Assembly: GCF_900103875.1 (NCBI RefSeq)
Contig: NZ_LT629705.1
Location: 1,440,501-1,504,500, forward strand
Reading direction: 5' to 3'
DNA length: 64,000 bases
From: Pseudomonas arsenicoxydans
GTDB taxonomy: Bacteria; Pseudomonadota; Gammaproteobacteria; Pseudomonadales; Pseudomonadaceae
The notes under the pieces are model-generated. The model was not told the DNA's origin and did no database searches. It worked only from the letters and a program-made list of their open reading frames with translations. A program made the position numbers and the translations under genes. The number at the start of each line of letters is the position of its first letter. Position 1 is the first letter of the stretch. Of this stretch, positions 56,541-64,000 are shown in pieces.

Positions 56541-56634
56541 TAGCTTCAAGCTACAAGTTTGAAGCGACAAGCTGTATGTCGCGTATTTCAAGTTTGCGGC
56601 TTGAGGCTTGCAGCTTGCAGCTTCTTCTCGATGG
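56541..56634. repeat. AGCTTCAAGCT/TGCAGCT-type imperfect repeat cluster
   Basis: Short overlapping copies of GCTTCAAGCT, CAAGTTTGAAGC, CTTGCAGCTTGCAGCTT and a CGACA...TGTCG inverted repeat. It runs from the tonB gap into the end of gshB and codes its last residues. Confidence 0.65.
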
Positions 56635-57559
56635 CATCCATCAGCAGGCCGCCGATGTCGGTGCCGAAGGCATTATCAATCTCGCGAATGCAGGTCGGGC
56701 TGGTGACGTTGATCTCCGTCAGGTGCTCGCCGATCACGTCCAGGCCCACAAATAGCAGGCCCTTCTCACGCAGGGTCGGGCCGACTTGTGCGGCGATCCA
56801 GCGATCCTTGTCGGTCAGTGGACGCGCTTCGCCACGGCCGCCGGCCGCGAGGTTGCCACGGGTTTCACCCGCTGCGGGAATCCGCGCCAGGCAGTAATCC
56901 ACCGGCTCGCCGTCGATCATCAGGATGCGTTTGTCGCCATTGACGATTTCCGGCAGGTAACCCTGGATCATGATCTGCTGCTTGCCATGCAAGGTCAGGG
57001 TTTCGAGGATCACCGACAGGTTCGGGTGACCGGCGGTGTGACGGAAGATCGACGAACCGCCCATGCCGTCCAGCGGTTTGAGGATGACGTCGCCGTGGTG
57101 ATCGGCGAACTCGCGCAGAACGTCAGGGCGACGGCTGACGATGGTCGGCGGCGTGCACTGCGGGAACAACGTGGCAAACAGCTTTTCGTTGCAGTCGCGC
57201 AGGCTCTGCGGCTTGTTGACCACCAGCACGCCTGCGCGCTCCGCTTGCTCGAGCAGGTAAGTGGAGTAGACGAACTCCATGTCGAACGGCGGATCCTTGC
57301 GCATCAGGATCACGTCCAGGTCGCTCAGCAGGGCGTCGGTCTCGGCTTCCAGTTCGAACCATTTTTGCGGATCGGCGAATACTTTCAGCGGACGCATCCG
57401 CGCCCGGGCTTCGCCCTCGGCCTGGTACAAATCGGCCTGTTCCATATAGAACAGTTCCCAACCGCGCTTCTGCGCGGCCAGCAGCATGGCCAGCGAGCTA
57501 TCCTTTTTATAGGAAATGCTGGCGATAGGGTCCATGACAATCCCGACGCGAACGCTCAT
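56588..57559 (-). CDS. gshB: Glutathione synthetase
   Basis: A 323-residue ATP-grasp ligase joining gamma-glutamylcysteine and glycine. Motifs MDPIASISYKKDSSLAM, ILKPLDGMGGSSIFR (ATP loop) and LTEINVTSPTCIREID are intact. The last eight residues (AASLKPQT) are encoded by the repeat cluster at 56541-56634, giving a tail a little longer than usual. Confidence 0.97.
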   Translation of the reverse strand: MSVRVGIVMDPIASISYKKDSSLAMLLAAQKRGWELFYMEQADLYQAEGEARARMRPLKVFADPQKWFELEAETDALLSDLDVILMRKDPPFDMEFVYSTYLLEQAERAGVLVVNKPQSLRDCNEKLFATLFPQCTPPTIVSRRPDVLREFADHHGDVILKPLDGMGGSSIFRHTAGHPNLSVILETLTLHGKQQIMIQGYLPEIVNGDKRILMIDGEPVDYCLARIPAAGETRGNLAAGGRGEARPLTDKDRWIAAQVGPTLREKGLLFVGLDVIGEHLTEINVTSPTCIREIDNAFGTDIGGLLMDAIEKKLQAASLKPQT

Positions 57560-57794
57560 GGGTTTTTCCTCGAAATAGGGTGGTCCGAATGGACACGAAA
57601 AAGTGGCGTCAGATTGGCGCCCACCGTGTTCCCGGTCAAGGAAAAACCACGGTGCCGGTCCCCCGATAGATTGGAGTGGGAGACTGTGCTAAAAAGGCTG
57701 CCATGTCATGCTGGCCCTTGAGTATCAAGGGTTTCGAGCCACCGAAGATCCGTAAACGGACAAATTGATTCGCAAAGGCGACGGTAGAGCATTT

Positions 57795-58199
57795 ATGGAA
57801 CAGCATTCCAGCGCCTTGAAGGTCATGGTGATCGACGATTCGAAAACGATTCGCCGCACCGCCGAAACGCTGTTGAAGAATGTGGGTTGTGAAGTCATCA
57901 CGGCCATCGACGGTTTCGATGCCCTGGCCAAGATTGCCGACAATCACCCCGGCATTATCTTTGTCGACATCATGATGCCGCGCCTGGATGGCTATCAGAC
58001 CTGCGCTTTAATCAAGAACAACAGTGCGTTCAAGTCCACGCCAGTGATTATGCTGTCGTCCAAGGACGGGCTGTTCGACAAGGCCAAGGGGCGCATTGTC
58101 GGCTCCGACCAGTTTTTGACCAAGCCTTTCAGCAAGGAAGAACTGCTGAACGCGATCCAGGCCCATGTACCGGGCTTTGCCGCCGTTTTGCCGCAGTAG
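57795..58199 (+). CDS. pilG: Twitching motility response regulator PilG
   Basis: A 134-residue CheY-like receiver. Acidic pocket in VMVIDDSKTIRR, phospho-acceptor Asp in FVDIMMPRLDGYQT, Lys in FLTKPFSKEE. First gene of the Pil-Chp operon; 235 bases before it hold no gene but a short palindrome (CTTGAGTATCAAG). Confidence 0.96.
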   Translation: MEQHSSALKVMVIDDSKTIRRTAETLLKNVGCEVITAIDGFDALAKIADNHPGIIFVDIMMPRLDGYQTCALIKNNSAFKSTPVIMLSSKDGLFDKAKGRIVGSDQFLTKPFSKEELLNAIQAHVPGFAAVLPQ

Positions 58200-58256
58200 G
58201 ACACTCACAGTGACGCTCGGCCAGTGGGTCCGGCGTCGACAAGAATGGGGAAGACC

Positions 58257-58622
58257 ATGGCACGTATTCTGATCGTCGATGACTCGCCGACCGAAATGTA
58301 CAAACTGACCGGCATGCTGGAAAAGCACGGTCATGAAGTGTTGAAAGCCGAAAACGGCGCCGACGGCGTGGCCCTGGCGCGTCAGGAAAAACCGGACGCG
58401 GTCCTGATGGACATCGTCATGCCTGGCCTCAATGGCTTCCAGGCGACCCGCCAGCTGACCAAAGACCCGGAAACCGGGCACATTCCGGTGATCATCATCA
58501 CCACCAAGGATCAGGAAACCGACAAGGTCTGGGGCACGCGCCAGGGCGCCAGGGACTACCTGACCAAACCGGTCGACGAAGACACCCTGATCAAAACCCT
58601 GAACGCCGTGCTGCCCGATTGA
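58257..58622 (+). CDS. pilH: Twitching motility response regulator PilH
   Basis: A 121-residue receiver; VDDSPTEMYKL, LMDIVMPGLNGFQAT and YLTKPVDEDT give the phosphorylation site. It modulates the ChpA kinase output with PilG. Start 58257 follows AGGGGAAG-like purines. Confidence 0.96.
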   Translation: MARILIVDDSPTEMYKLTGMLEKHGHEVLKAENGADGVALARQEKPDAVLMDIVMPGLNGFQATRQLTKDPETGHIPVIIITTKDQETDKVWGTRQGARDYLTKPVDEDTLIKTLNAVLPD

Positions 58623-58632
58623 TTGCCCCGTC

Positions 58633-59181
58633 ATGACCGAGTCGCTGACGGCGTTCGAACGGCTGCTGCAGATTGATCAGCGCTGTCGCCTGCTGGCGGC
58701 GGATTTGCCGTCGCAACCGACCCGACAGGACCGCTGGAGCGGTATCGGGTTTCGCCTGGGTGAGGCCTGGTATGTCGCGCCGATGGGCGAAGTCAGCGAG
58801 ATCTTGCATGAACCGCGCTTCACTCAGCTTCCAGGGGTGAAGCCCTGGGTCAGGGGCGTGGCCAACTTGCGCGGGCGATTGCTGCCGATCATGGACTTGT
58901 GTGGTTTCTTTGCGGGTAATGAAACCAGCCATGAACTGTCAGCGGTGCGCAAACAGCGTCGGGTATTGGTGGTGGAGCATAACGACGTATTTGCCGGGTT
59001 GCTGGTGGATGAAGTCTTCGGCTTGCAACACTTTGACCAGGACAGCCTGGAGCCGGCAGCGACCTTGAGCGGCCCGATTGCACCGTTCATCAAAGGCCGG
59101 TTTCAGCGCGAACAGGATTGGCAGGTGTTCAGCCCGTTTGCATTGGCGCAATCGCAGAGCTTTATGCATGTGGCGGTGTAA
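58633..59181 (+). CDS. pilI: CheW-like adaptor PilI
   Basis: A 182-residue CheW-domain protein linking the receptor PilJ to kinase ChpA. WSGIGFRLGEAWYVAPMGEVSEIL and VRGVANLRGRLLPIMDL are the CheW signature strands. Confidence 0.95.
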   Translation: MTESLTAFERLLQIDQRCRLLAADLPSQPTRQDRWSGIGFRLGEAWYVAPMGEVSEILHEPRFTQLPGVKPWVRGVANLRGRLLPIMDLCGFFAGNETSHELSAVRKQRRVLVVEHNDVFAGLLVDEVFGLQHFDQDSLEPAATLSGPIAPFIKGRFQREQDWQVFSPFALAQSQSFMHVAV

Positions 59182-59192
59182 AACGCGGACCC

Positions 59193-59280
59193 TGTGGGAG
59201 CCGGGCTTGCCCGCGATGCAGGCGACACGGTCTCACTTTGAATCGAGTTGATGCTATCGCAGGCAAGCCAGCTCCCACAG
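59193..59280. repeat. Diverged REP pair inside the Pil-Chp operon
   Basis: Inverted REP copies at 59193-59218 (one added base, GAGCCGGGC) and 59255-59280 (CGCAGGCAAGCCAGC, two changes) lie between pilI and pilJ. Confidence 0.85.
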
Positions 59281-59326
59281 GGTTCTCGGCAAGCTTTAAA
59301 GGGTGTGGTTTAACAGGCGAGGACCG

Positions 59327-61384
59327 ATGATCAAAACAACAACAGGCAAGCCGGAAGCATCGCGCAGCCGCTCGCAGATCATCGTGCTATTCATCGCGCT
59401 GATCATTTTCATCATGCTGCTGTTCGCCAATTTCGCTTACCTCAATACGCAAGCCTCGTACGACAAACAGTACATCGGCCACGCCGGCGAGCTGCGCGTG
59501 CTGTCCCAGCGCATTGCCAAGAACGCCACCGAAGCCGCCGCCGGCAAGGCCGCGGCGTTCAAGTTGCTGAGCGATGCGCGCAACGATTTTGCCCAGCGCT
59601 GGGGTTACCTGAAGAAGGGCGACCCGGCCACCGGCCTGCCGCCAGCACCGTCCACCGTGCGCCCGGAAATGCGCGCCGTGCAGCTTGACTGGGAACGCCT
59701 GCTGAAAAACACCGATGCGATCCTCTCCAGTGAGCAGACCGTGCTGTCGCTGCATCAGGTCGCCGCGACGCTGGCCGAAACCGTGCCGCAGTTGCAGGTC
59801 GAGTACGAAAAAGTCGTCGAAATCCTCCTGCAACGGGGCGCTCCGGCCGCTCAGGTGGCCATGGCCCAGCGCCAGTCGTTGCTGGCCGAACGTATTCTGG
59901 GCGCGGTTAACACCGTGCTGTCCGGCGATGAAAACTCGCAGCAGGCTGCTGACGCGTTCGGTCGTGACGCTGCGCGATTCGGCCAGGTGCTCAATGGCAT
60001 GCTCCAGGGCAATGCGGCGTTGCGGGTCAGCCAGGTCGAAGACCGCGATGCGCGCGCTCGCTTGACCGAGATTTCCGAGCTATTCGAGTTTGTTTCCGGC
60101 TCTGTGGATGAAATCCTCGAAACCTCGCCGGAGCTGTTCAAGGTTCGTGAATCGGCGACCAATATCTTCACCCTGTCGCAAACCCTGCTCGACGAAGCCT
60201 CGCACCTGGCGACCGGGTTCGAAAACCTGGCCGGCGGGCGTGACACCGACACCCTCGGCGGCTACGTGCTGGGCCTGCTGGCGCTGATGTCGATCATCCT
60301 CATCGGCCTGGTGATGGTGCGCGAAACCAATCGCCAGCTGCGTGAAACTGCCGAAAAGAACGAGCGCAACCAGACCGCGATCATGCGGCTGCTCGACGAG
60401 ATCGAGGATCTGGCCGACGGCGACCTGACCGTCACCGCCTCGGTGACCGAAGACTTCACCGGGACCATCGCCGACTCGATCAACTATTCCGTCGATCAAC
60501 TGCGCGATCTGGTCGCGACCATCAACCTCACCGCCGGCCAGGTGGCCGCCGCCGTGCAGGAAACCCAGGCCACCGCCATGCACCTGGCCCAGGCCTCGGA
60601 GCATCAGGCGCAACAGATCAGCGAAGCGTCCACCGCGATCAACGACATGGCCCAATCCATCGATCAGGTGTCAGCCAATGCCGCCGAATCATCGGCGGTG
60701 GCCGAGCGCTCGGTGGAAATCGCCAACAAGGGCAACGAGGTGGTGCACAACACCATCCACGGCATGGACAACATTCGCGAGCAGATCCAGGACACCGCCA
60801 AACGCATCAAGCGTCTTGGTGAGTCTTCTCAGGAAATTGGCGATATTGTCAGCTTGATTGACGATATTGCCGACCAGACCAACATCCTCGCGCTCAATGC
60901 GGCCATTCAGGCTTCCATGGCCGGTGATGCCGGGCGTGGTTTTGCGGTGGTGGCCGACGAAGTGCAGCGCCTGGCCGAGCGTTCATCCGCTGCGACCCGG
61001 CAGATCGAAACCCTGGTGCGGGCGATTCAGACTGACACCAACGAAGCTGTGATTTCCATGGAGCAAACCACCACCGAAGTGGTGCGTGGCGCGCGTCTGG
61101 CGCACGATGCCGGAGTGGCGTTGGAAGAAATCGAAGGCGTCTCCAAGACCCTGGCAGCGTTGATCCAGAGTATTTCCAACGCCGCGCAGCAGCAGACGTC
61201 TTCGGCGGGGCAGATTTCCCTGACGATGAATGTCATCCAGCAGATCACCACGCAGACCTCGTCGGGTTCTACCGCCACCGCCGAAAGCATCGGTAATCTG
61301 GCGAAAATGGCCAGCCAGCTGCGACGTTCGGTGTCCGGCTTCACCTTGCCGGCCGCCAAGGTGCAGACTGCGGACAAAGTGTGA
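59327..61384 (+). CDS. pilJ: Pilus chemoreceptor PilJ
   Basis: A 685-residue methyl-accepting protein. Helix 1 ([20 protein letters not shown]), a periplasmic PilJ-type sensor, helix 2 ([18 protein letters not shown]), HAMP, then the signalling domain with the tip [20 protein letters not shown]. It senses surface or pilin-related signals and controls pili through ChpA. GGCGAGGACC precedes the ATG. Confidence 0.96.
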   Translation: MIKTTTGKPEASRSRSQIIVLFIALIIFIMLLFANFAYLNTQASYDKQYIGHAGELRVLSQRIAKNATEAAAGKAAAFKLLSDARNDFAQRWGYLKKGDPATGLPPAPSTVRPEMRAVQLDWERLLKNTDAILSSEQTVLSLHQVAATLAETVPQLQVEYEKVVEILLQRGAPAAQVAMAQRQSLLAERILGAVNTVLSGDENSQQAADAFGRDAARFGQVLNGMLQGNAALRVSQVEDRDARARLTEISELFEFVSGSVDEILETSPELFKVRESATNIFTLSQTLLDEASHLATGFENLAGGRDTDTLGGYVLGLLALMSIILIGLVMVRETNRQLRETAEKNERNQTAIMRLLDEIEDLADGDLTVTASVTEDFTGTIADSINYSVDQLRDLVATINLTAGQVAAAVQETQATAMHLAQASEHQAQQISEASTAINDMAQSIDQVSANAAESSAVAERSVEIANKGNEVVHNTIHGMDNIREQIQDTAKRIKRLGESSQEIGDIVSLIDDIADQTNILALNAAIQASMAGDAGRGFAVVADEVQRLAERSSAATRQIETLVRAIQTDTNEAVISMEQTTTEVVRGARLAHDAGVALEEIEGVSKTLAALIQSISNAAQQQTSSAGQISLTMNVIQQITTQTSSGSTATAESIGNLAKMASQLRRSVSGFTLPAAKVQTADKV

Positions 61385-61437
61385 AGCGCCGCTGGGCGAA
61401 TGCTTTTTATTGAGTAGAGCAGTGATTTGGAGTGGTT

Positions 61438-64000
61438 ATGGGTGATCGGCACGACTATGTGGCCCTTGAATGGGTCAAAGGCGAGATTGCCGAAACGCTG
61501 AAAGTGGCTCATCAGGCTATCGAAACCCTGCTGGATGACCCACAGGCTTCGCACGCGCTGAGCGATTGCCTGGCGTGCATCCACCAGGTTCACGGCAGTT
61601 TGCAGATGGTCGAGTTCTACGGCGCGGCCTTGCTCGCCGAAGAGATGGAGCAACTGACGAGCGCCTTGCTGAACAACCGCGTCAGCCATCGCGACGAGGC
61701 GATCCATCTGCTGATGCAAGCACTCGGGCAACTGCCGATCTACCTCGACCGGGTACAAGGCGCGCGCCGCGATTTGCCCTTGGTCGTGCTGCCGTTGATC
61801 AATGACCTGCGCAGCGCCCGGGGCGAAAGCCTGTTATCTGAAACCAGTCTTTTCAGCCCGCAACTGCCGGACCTGCCGCCACTCGACGAAGAGTCCCTGG
61901 CACTGCTGGAACCGGCGGATTTGCCGAATGTGCTGCGCAAGTTGCGGCAGATGTTGCAGATGGCCCTGGTTGGATTGCTGCGTGAGCAGGATGGCGAGAC
62001 CAACCTCGATTACCTGGCCAAGGTTTTTTCACGCCTGGAAGGGCTGTGCGCCGATGCGCCGCTGAGCCCGTTGTGGCACGTTGCCTCGGCGCTGGTCGAA
62101 GGCATGCGCGCCGGCGTGATCGCCAACAGTCCGGCCTTGCGCAGCCTGTTCAAGGACACCGACAAAGAACTCAAGCGCCTGCTTGAACAAGGCATGAGCG
62201 CAATCAATCAGCCGGCACCGCCGGAGCTGCTTAAAAGTTTGCTGTTCTACATTGCCAAAGCCGAACACCCCACCGGGCAGATGCTGACCATGAAAGATCG
62301 CTACGGACTGGACGACGCGCTACCTGACAGTGCAATGGTCGACGAAGAACGCGCACGCCTGGCTGGGCCTGACCGCGACGCGATGCGCTCGGTCCTGGCC
62401 GCGCTCTGTGAAGAGCTGGTGCGGGTCAAGGAGCGCCTGGACCTGTTCGTGCGCAGCGACCGCCAGCACACCTCGGACCTTGGCAACCTGCTGGCGCCTC
62501 TGCGGCAAATCGCCGACACCCTGGCGGTGCTGGGTTTCGGCCAGCCGCGCAAAGTCATCATCGATCAACTGGCGGTGGTGCTGAGCCTCGCACAGGGCCA
62601 GCGCGAACCCAACGACGCCATCCTCATGGACGTTGCCGGCGCCTTGCTCTATGTCGAAGCAACGCTGGCTGGCATGGTCGGCACCGTCGAACCGGAAAGC
62701 CAGGAAGACAGTCACCTGCCGACCATCGACCTGACGCAGATCCATCAGATCGTGATCAAGGAAGCCCGCATCTGCCTGCAACAGGCCAAGGACATGATCG
62801 TCGACTACATCGACGCCGACTGGGACCGCCAGCAGTTGCAGGCATTGCCTGCTTTGCTGACCCAAGTGCGCGGCGCGCTGTCGATGATTCCGCTGAGCCG
62901 TGCGGCGAGCCTGATCGAAACCTGCAATCACTTCATCCGCGAGCATCTGTTGCTGGAGCCGGGCCAGCCCGGTTGGCAGGAACTGGACAACCTTGCTGAC
63001 GTCATCACCAGCATCGAGTATTACCTTGAACGTCTGAGTGACGACCCCGAAGCGCCGGGCGAACAACTGCTCGACGTGGCGGAAAAAAGCCTGGCTTCAC
63101 TCGGGTTTTTCCCCAGCGAACAGCACGTGCCGATGCTCGAAGACGTGCTCAGCCCGACTGAAGCCCAGGTCATGCAAGACCTGCAGGCGCTGGATGATCC
63201 CGACACCGTCAAGTCGCTCGCCGATGTCCTGGCCAGCCCGGTGTCGTCGGTCAATCCGCCCGCCCTGAACACTCCCGGCAGTCTGTTGCCGCCGCCCGCC
63301 GGTGAAGAGCCGGTGGACGATGAGCTGCGGGAAGTGTTCCTCGAAGAAACCGACGAGGTCCTGCAAGTCCTCCGGGAATACTTGCCGCGGTGGGTGGCTA
63401 ATCCCGACGATAAAGCCGCCTTGAGTGAATTGCGCCGGGCGTTCCACACCTTGAAAGGCAGTGGCCGGATGGTTCGTGCGCTGGTGCTGGGCGAGTTGGC
63501 CTGGGCGATGGAAAACCTGCTCAACCGCGTGCTGGAGCACAGCGTTGCGCCTGGGCCTGCTGTCCAGCAATTGCTCGGCGATGCATTGAAACTGCTGCCG
63601 CAACTGGTGGCCGAATTCGCCGCCAACGCCCAGCGCCAATGCAACGAAGTCGACCATCTGGCTGCTCGCGCCCACGCCCTCGCCAAGGGCGAAGCGCCTG
63701 CCAGCGATGAAGATACCCAAGACGTCGCGGCCCTCGATCCACTGTTGCTGGAGATCTTTCGCAAGGAAGCCGAAACCCATCTCGCCAGCCTCAACCGCTT
63801 CCTCGACCAGGCTGCCGAGCATGTCCCGCTGCAGGCCAGCGACGAGTTGCAGCGGGCGTTGCACACTTTGAAGGGCAGTGCCTCGATGGCCGGCGTGTTG
63901 CCGATCGCCGAACTGGCGACCCCCTTGGATCAACTGGCCCGTGAATACAAAGCCCACCTGATCGCCCTCGATCTGGATGAAGTCGAATTGCTGTTGGAAG
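61438..64000 (+). CDS. chpA: Hybrid chemotaxis kinase ChpA (5' part, runs off the window)
   Basis: The frame is open from ATG at 61438 to the window end (854 codons). It is the N-terminal part of a very large CheA-like kinase with several phosphotransfer (Hpt) domains: IHQVHGSLQMVEF near residue 50, AFHTLKGSGRMV near 670 and ALHTLKGSASMAG near 810 show the Hpt histidines, the first possibly degenerate (Ser-Leu after Gly). Kinase, CheW and receiver domains should follow beyond 64000. Confidence 0.92.
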   Translation, partial: MGDRHDYVALEWVKGEIAETLKVAHQAIETLLDDPQASHALSDCLACIHQVHGSLQMVEFYGAALLAEEMEQLTSALLNNRVSHRDEAIHLLMQALGQLPIYLDRVQGARRDLPLVVLPLINDLRSARGESLLSETSLFSPQLPDLPPLDEESLALLEPADLPNVLRKLRQMLQMALVGLLREQDGETNLDYLAKVFSRLEGLCADAPLSPLWHVASALVEGMRAGVIANSPALRSLFKDTDKELKRLLEQGMSAINQPAPPELLKSLLFYIAKAEHPTGQMLTMKDRYGLDDALPDSAMVDEERARLAGPDRDAMRSVLAALCEELVRVKERLDLFVRSDRQHTSDLGNLLAPLRQIADTLAVLGFGQPRKVIIDQLAVVLSLAQGQREPNDAILMDVAGALLYVEATLAGMVGTVEPESQEDSHLPTIDLTQIHQIVIKEARICLQQAKDMIVDYIDADWDRQQLQALPALLTQVRGALSMIPLSRAASLIETCNHFIREHLLLEPGQPGWQELDNLADVITSIEYYLERLSDDPEAPGEQLLDVAEKSLASLGFFPSEQHVPMLEDVLSPTEAQVMQDLQALDDPDTVKSLADVLASPVSSVNPPALNTPGSLLPPPAGEEPVDDELREVFLEETDEVLQVLREYLPRWVANPDDKAALSELRRAFHTLKGSGRMVRALVLGELAWAMENLLNRVLEHSVAPGPAVQQLLGDALKLLPQLVAEFAANAQRQCNEVDHLAARAHALAKGEAPASDEDTQDVAALDPLLLEIFRKEAETHLASLNRFLDQAAEHVPLQASDELQRALHTLKGSASMAGVLPIAELATPLDQLAREYKAHLIALDLDEVELLLE

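Overview
The window is a GC-rich stretch of a Pseudomonas chromosome, most probably from the P. fluorescens lineage. Three things point there. The gene content and order are those of a conserved Pseudomonas block: folA, ilvD, mutM, coaD, the lao genes, rsmD, two M16 proteases, ftsYEX-rpoH, mtgA, thiSG-trmB, hemW-rdgB-metWX-proC, pilT, pyrB-pyrC', gshB and pilGHIJ-chpA. Copies of the Pseudomonas REP sequence (core CGCGGGCAAGCCCGC) lie between many genes. Metabolism is also typical (split aspartate transcarbamylase with a dead dihydroorotase, MetX/MetW methionine synthesis). No rRNA, tRNA, CRISPR array, transposase or prophage was recognised.

Layout. 1-4.7 kb: end of an ABC ATPase, a fused permease, a binding protein, an FAD oxidoreductase and an HD-domain oxygenase, a 2-aminoethylphosphonate-type uptake and breakdown operon. 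4.8-14.8 kb: a duplicated small protein, a DUF2868/DUF3482 GTPase pair, folA, a cystine transporter, a secreted phosphorylcholine-type phosphatase, an SGNH hydrolase and ilvD. 15.1-18.6 kb: an accessory operon with a 23-codon gene carrying a strong ribosome-binding site, then a SagB/ThcOx-type flavin dehydrogenase, an AurF-type diiron oxygenase and an MFS exporter, the last three overlapping. 18.8-33.4 kb: rlmI-type methyltransferase, HDOD protein, mutM, ferredoxin, coaD, the laoABC/laoR long-chain alcohol oxidation genes, a sulfurtransferase, a hydrolase, rsmD and an active/inactive M16 protease pair. 33.8-38 kb: ftsYEX-rpoH. 38-50 kb: mtgA, thiSG, trmB and a long minus-strand housekeeping run from yggS to hemW, then pilT. 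50-57.6 kb: NlpC/P60 protein, TM2 protein, pyrC'-pyrB-pyrR-ruvX-yqgE, tonB and gshB. 57.8-64 kb: the Pil-Chp chemosensory operon, with chpA cut by the window end.

The most interesting feature is the 15.1-18.6 kb operon. The tiny gene is preceded by a near-consensus promoter and followed by a 9-bp stem-loop before the enzyme genes, the usual layout of a peptide-derived natural product (RiPP) operon. The diiron enzyme has the complete AurF-like ligand spacing. The peptide has no Cys or Ser and one Thr, and no YcaO cyclase is present, so the SagB relative cannot be doing its textbook azoline oxidation. I know of no described pathway with this exact set, but no search could be run.

Other points of note are a near-perfect operator inside the laoC promoter, an AlgU-type promoter before rpoH, an AraC-regulator remnant behind a hydrolase, a nested 110-bp inverted repeat, a REP pair inside the Pil-Chp operon, and the pseudo-dihydroorotase with its metal-binding histidines replaced.
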